From Gammaproteobacteria bacterium (GTDB taxonomy: Bacteria; Pseudomonadota; Gammaproteobacteria; UBA5335; SLRW01): DNA of 7,999 nt. Shown in pieces: positions 5,944 through 7,999 of this stretch. The notes below the pieces were generated by a model that did not search any database, was not told where the DNA came from, and worked only from the letters and a program-made list of their open reading frames with translations. Numbering within the stretch: the stretch's first letter is position 1; the number at the start of each line of letters is the position of its first letter. The stretch is from the NCBI GenBank assembly GCA_007130745.1, contig SLRW01000081.1, positions 1-7,999 on the forward strand. The letters run 5' to 3'. Position numbers and translations under genes: made by a program.

Positions 5944-7025
5944 TCCCTGCTCCCTCTTGAATTTCCTGCGGGCACCGTCTCTTGCGGAAACCACAGCTCC
6001 ACATGCCAGACATGATCTTCATGTTGTAAAACCAGTGAGGCCTGCTGCCCCCAGGTCAACACCAGGCGCTGGCGGATATTTTCCAGCGCAATGCGATGGC
6101 CACGCTGGCGATGGCCATTTTCGGGTACCGGGTTACGCACATACAGCCGCACCCGCCCCCGGTGGAGTTCACCACCCACCTCAACCGTACCACCCTCCGG
6201 CAACTGGGCAACACCATGATATATCGCGTTTTCCACCAGCGGTTGCAAACATAGCGGCAACACCGGCACATCATCCGGTAGCGATTCGAACTGCCAGTCC
6301 ATGTGTAATCTGGAGCCCAGCCGCAATCCTTCCAGCCGCGCATACAGGCGGCACAGACGCAACTCTTCACCCAGCGCCACCCGCTCACGATGATCCGCCA
6401 GACTCGCCCGAAACAGATCAGAGAGATCTTCAACCGCCTGCTCGGCAGCCTCCGGCTGACTCCGGATCAACGCGGCGATAGTATTCATGCTGTTGAAGAG
6501 GAAATGCGGGCGCATCCTGGCCTGCAGCGCCGCAATACGGCTTTCCGTATCGGCCTCCAGTTGCTGGCTCCAGTGATGCACTACGTACAGATAGCGCAGG
6601 GCCAGAGCCGCAACAATCACTGTAATAGCCAGATTGCGCAAGGTGAACTGAGCCAGTGTTGTACGCGCCGTACTCTCGACCAGCAGATACCAGCCGGCTG
6701 TACTCACGGCAAGACTCACCCCGATGACCATGCACAACGCGATGCCGGTACCCAGCCAGACCGGGCAACGTGACAGCGAAACCCGCAGGGCACAAAGCAT
6801 GCCCGCGCTGACCAACGCCACCCACTGCACATACATGGATACAAGACCCAGCCGGGGCAGAAACTCCATTGCCCCACCCATACCGGCCAGTGTCAGCACA
6901 AAAGCCAGTAACTGCGTTACCAGCACCAGCACAAACAGCTGGCGCACCCCGCACAGATCGGGGATAAAAAAAGATGTCGGGCGCGTCGTTTCCTGGCGGA
7001 AGCTCTCGCGCATGGACTGCGGCAT
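5940..7025 (-). CDS. algZ: Membrane sensor histidine kinase, AlgZ/FimS (LytS) type
   Basis: 361 residues. An N-terminal membrane module has about four hydrophobic segments (roughly 27-48, 61-82, 88-111 and 121-150) with little periplasmic sequence, so there is no obvious extracellular ligand domain. It is followed by the LytS-family His_kinase region with the phospho-acceptor His174 in MRPHFLFNSMNTIAAL. The ATPase domain has an N-box QPLVENAIYHG (Asn266) and a terminal GHRIALENIRQRL (309-321) in which two of the usual glycines are replaced by Arg and Ala. It presumably phosphorylates the AlgR-like regulator, whose gene overlaps it by 4 nt. The ATG at 7025 follows a GGAGGAGAG purine run, which favours it over the ATG four codons later. 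In Pseudomonas the counterpart is also divergent from argH. Confidence 0.9.
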   Translation of the reverse strand: MPQSMRESFRQETTRPTSFFIPDLCGVRQLFVLVLVTQLLAFVLTLAGMGGAMEFLPRLGLVSMYVQWVALVSAGMLCALRVSLSRCPVWLGTGIALCMVIGVSLAVSTAGWYLLVESTARTTLAQFTLRNLAITVIVAALALRYLYVVHHWSQQLEADTESRIAALQARMRPHFLFNSMNTIAALIRSQPEAAEQAVEDLSDLFRASLADHRERVALGEELRLCRLYARLEGLRLGSRLHMDWQFESLPDDVPVLPLCLQPLVENAIYHGVAQLPEGGTVEVGGELHRGRVRLYVRNPVPENGHRQRGHRIALENIRQRLVLTWGQQASLVLQHEDHVWHVELWFPQETVPAGNSRGSRE

Positions 7026-7077
7026 GACTCTCCTCCTCCCTAAAGATCAGAAACCAGCCCGGTTCAACAGTCCCCGG

Positions 7078-7083
7078 ATCATA
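7078..7083 (-). promoter_or_regulatory. Candidate -10 element for algZ-algR
   Basis: TATGAT on the minus strand matches TATAAT at five of six positions and lies about 53 nt upstream of the algZ ATG. No good -35 box is found 16-18 bp upstream (the sequence there is CTTAGG-like), so activator dependence or another promoter position is possible. Confidence 0.25.
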
Positions 7084-7156
7084 CTAGCAGCCTGTCGGAC
7101 CTAAGTGTTCGCAGCGTGGAAAAGTCCGGCCCTGGTCATTTTTTTACCAATTTTTG

Positions 7157-7199
7157 GACGAATAATAGTGCACCTTAAGAAAACGCTGATCTATTCGTC
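7157..7199. promoter_or_regulatory. Inverted repeat GACGAATA-N27-TATTCGTC; possible AlgR-type operator pair
   Basis: A perfect 8-bp inverted repeat has arms at 7157-7164 and 7192-7199 and a 27-bp spacer, with arm centres about 35 bp apart. Each arm contains TTCGTC when read on the appropriate strand. That hexamer is the core of the Pseudomonas AlgR consensus ACCGTTCGTC; each arm here matches 7 of those 10 positions, with A instead of G before TTCGTC. Since the region lies between algZ-algR and argH, autoregulation of algZR or control of argH is plausible. The repeat is seen directly; the binding protein is inference. Confidence 0.4.
7161..7166 (+). promoter_or_regulatory. Candidate -10 element for argH
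   Basis: AATAAT matches TATAAT at five of six positions and sits about 110 nt before the argH start. A T-rich stretch ending TTTTTA lies 15 bp upstream, which is a poor -35. The element overlaps the left arm of the inverted repeat, so a protein bound there would compete with polymerase. No arginine-repressor box is evident. Confidence 0.22.
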
Positions 7200-7224
7200 A
7201 TGTTAATCTGTGCGGGATTAATGC

Positions 7225-7241
7225 TGGCCCGAAACGGGCCA
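7225..7241 (+). other. Stem-loop in the argH leader
   Basis: TGGCCCG and CGGGCCA form a perfect 7-bp stem closed by an AAA loop, 34 nt before the argH ATG. A weaker 6-bp inverted repeat (TTAATC 7203-7208 with GATTAA 7216-7221) lies just upstream. No T tract follows, so termination is unlikely. It could stabilise the leader or influence ribosome access. It falls within the 250-bp intergenic region 7026-7275, which otherwise holds only the regulatory candidates listed. Confidence 0.45.
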
Positions 7242-7275
7242 CCACAACCGTCACTGCTGAAGGGCAATAAACTCG

Positions 7276-7999
7276 ATGAGCAAGAAAAACACCGACGCCA
7301 AGCCGTGGGGTGGCCGTTTCAGTGAAAGTACCGACGCCTTCGTGGAGCACTTCACGGCTTCCATCCCCTTCGACCATCGCCTCTGTGAGGAAGATATCCG
7401 CGGCTCCATAGCCCATGCCCGTATGCTGGCCAAAACGGGTCTGCTGACAAGCCAGGAAAGCAAGCAGATCATCAGCGGGCTCGAAGCTATTGGCGAAGAG
7501 GCCCGGCAGGGGAAACTGCAGTGGTCCGTCGCACTTGAAGATGTGCACATGAATATTGAAGCGCGTCTCATCGAGCGCATCGGCGAAACCGGCAAAAAAC
7601 TGCATACCGGGCGTTCGCGCAATGATCAGGTAGCCACGGATATTCGCCTCTGGCTGCGCCGCGCCATCGACGACATCGATGCCGAGCTGACGCGCCTGCG
7701 TGGCGGCCTGATTGACCTTGCCGAACGCGAGGCCGACACCATCATGCCCGGCTTTACTCACTTGCAAAGCGCCCAGCCGGTCACCTTTGGCCACCACATG
7801 CTGGCCTGGCAGGAAATGCTGGACCGCGACCAGCAGCGCCTGCGCGACTGTCGTGGCCGGGTCAATATCATGCCGCTCGGCGCCGCCGCTCTGGCCGGCA
7901 CCTCATTCCCCATTGATCGTGATTTCACGGCCGAACTGCTCGGCTTTGAGCGCCCGGCACGCAATTCGCTGGATGCCGTCAGTGACCGTGACTTCGCCA
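7276..7999 (+). CDS. argH: Argininosuccinate lyase, N-terminal part (runs off the window)
   Basis: The first 241 residues of a protein that is usually about 460 long; the 3' part lies beyond the window. ArgH is a cytosolic homotetramer that splits argininosuccinate into arginine and fumarate, the last step of arginine synthesis. Motifs seen are WGGRF (11-15), EDVHMNIE (88-95), TGRSRNDQ (111-118), GFTHLQSAQPVTFGHH (159-174) with the conserved His162, and PLGAAALAGTSFPI (200-213). The fumarase/lyase signature with the catalytic serine (GSSxMPxKxNP) should follow outside the window. The ATG at 7276 is the first possible start, because an in-frame TGA lies 15 nt upstream (7258-7260). Its ribosome site is poor: AGGG sits 11 bases upstream. 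It is divergent from algZ, the arrangement known in Pseudomonas. Confidence 0.96.
   Translation, partial: MSKKNTDAKPWGGRFSESTDAFVEHFTASIPFDHRLCEEDIRGSIAHARMLAKTGLLTSQESKQIISGLEAIGEEARQGKLQWSVALEDVHMNIEARLIERIGETGKKLHTGRSRNDQVATDIRLWLRRAIDDIDAELTRLRGGLIDLAEREADTIMPGFTHLQSAQPVTFGHHMLAWQEMLDRDQQRLRDCRGRVNIMPLGAAALAGTSFPIDRDFTAELLGFERPARNSLDAVSDRDFA

Noticed and set aside
4282..6015. A 577-codon open frame on the plus strand, antisense to hemC, algR and the end of algZ
   Set aside because: The opposite strand carries three unmistakable conserved genes with full motif sets. The antisense product is rich in His/Gln/Pro/Arg and shows no recognisable domain. Long antisense frames are common opposite GC-rich genes.
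7200..7325. A 41-codon leader frame overlapping the argH start, considered as a regulatory leader peptide
   Set aside because: No Shine-Dalgarno sequence precedes its ATG, there is no run of arginine codons as expected for attenuation, and half of it is simply an alternative reading of argH.
7198..7797. A 199-codon minus-strand frame opposite the start of argH
   Set aside because: It is antisense to clear argH motifs on the plus strand, and its own translation shows no recognisable domain.

Overview
This is a GC-rich stretch of a gammaproteobacterial chromosome. It carries a compact, mostly leftward block of haem-biosynthesis and two-component regulator genes, with argH diverging at the right end. 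The order argH / algZ (fimS) / algR / hemC / hemD / hemX / hemY is the one known from Pseudomonas and related Gammaproteobacteria. I cannot name the genus. The SDR gene after hemY and the octamer/hairpin repeat at the left edge suggest a lineage other than the well-studied pseudomonads, perhaps a Chromatiales-like one, but that is a guess.

Left edge (1-133): a structured non-coding element. Two arrays of an 8-bp repeat (consensus about RGTGATTA) face each other in inverted orientation. They flank two perfect 7-bp-stem hairpins and an AT-rich palindrome. The right array runs into the end of a leftward gene for an atypical SDR-family NAD(P)-binding protein (121-993) and supplies its stop codon. 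That gene has its own credible sigma70-type promoter (1059-1087), just downstream of hemY.

Middle (1107-5124, all minus strand): hemC, hemD, hemX and hemY. HemC and HemD convert porphobilinogen to uroporphyrinogen III. HemX and HemY are membrane-anchored proteins that accompany hemCD in Gammaproteobacteria. Gaps are -1 to +4 bp or short overlaps, so the four genes look like one translationally coupled operon.

Right part (5206-7025, minus strand): an AlgR-type LytTR response regulator and an AlgZ/FimS-type LytS-family membrane histidine kinase. Their genes overlap by ATGA, and they lie 81 bp upstream of hemC. A 250-bp divergent intergenic region (7026-7275) separates algZ from argH. It contains a perfect 8-bp inverted repeat whose arms both carry TTCGTC, the core of the known Pseudomonas AlgR site, and a stem-loop in the argH leader. 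ArgH (argininosuccinate lyase) starts at 7276 and runs off the window.

The genes are conserved and recognisable. I found no undescribed multi-gene system. The least explained signals are the left-edge repeat element and the paired TTCGTC sites.
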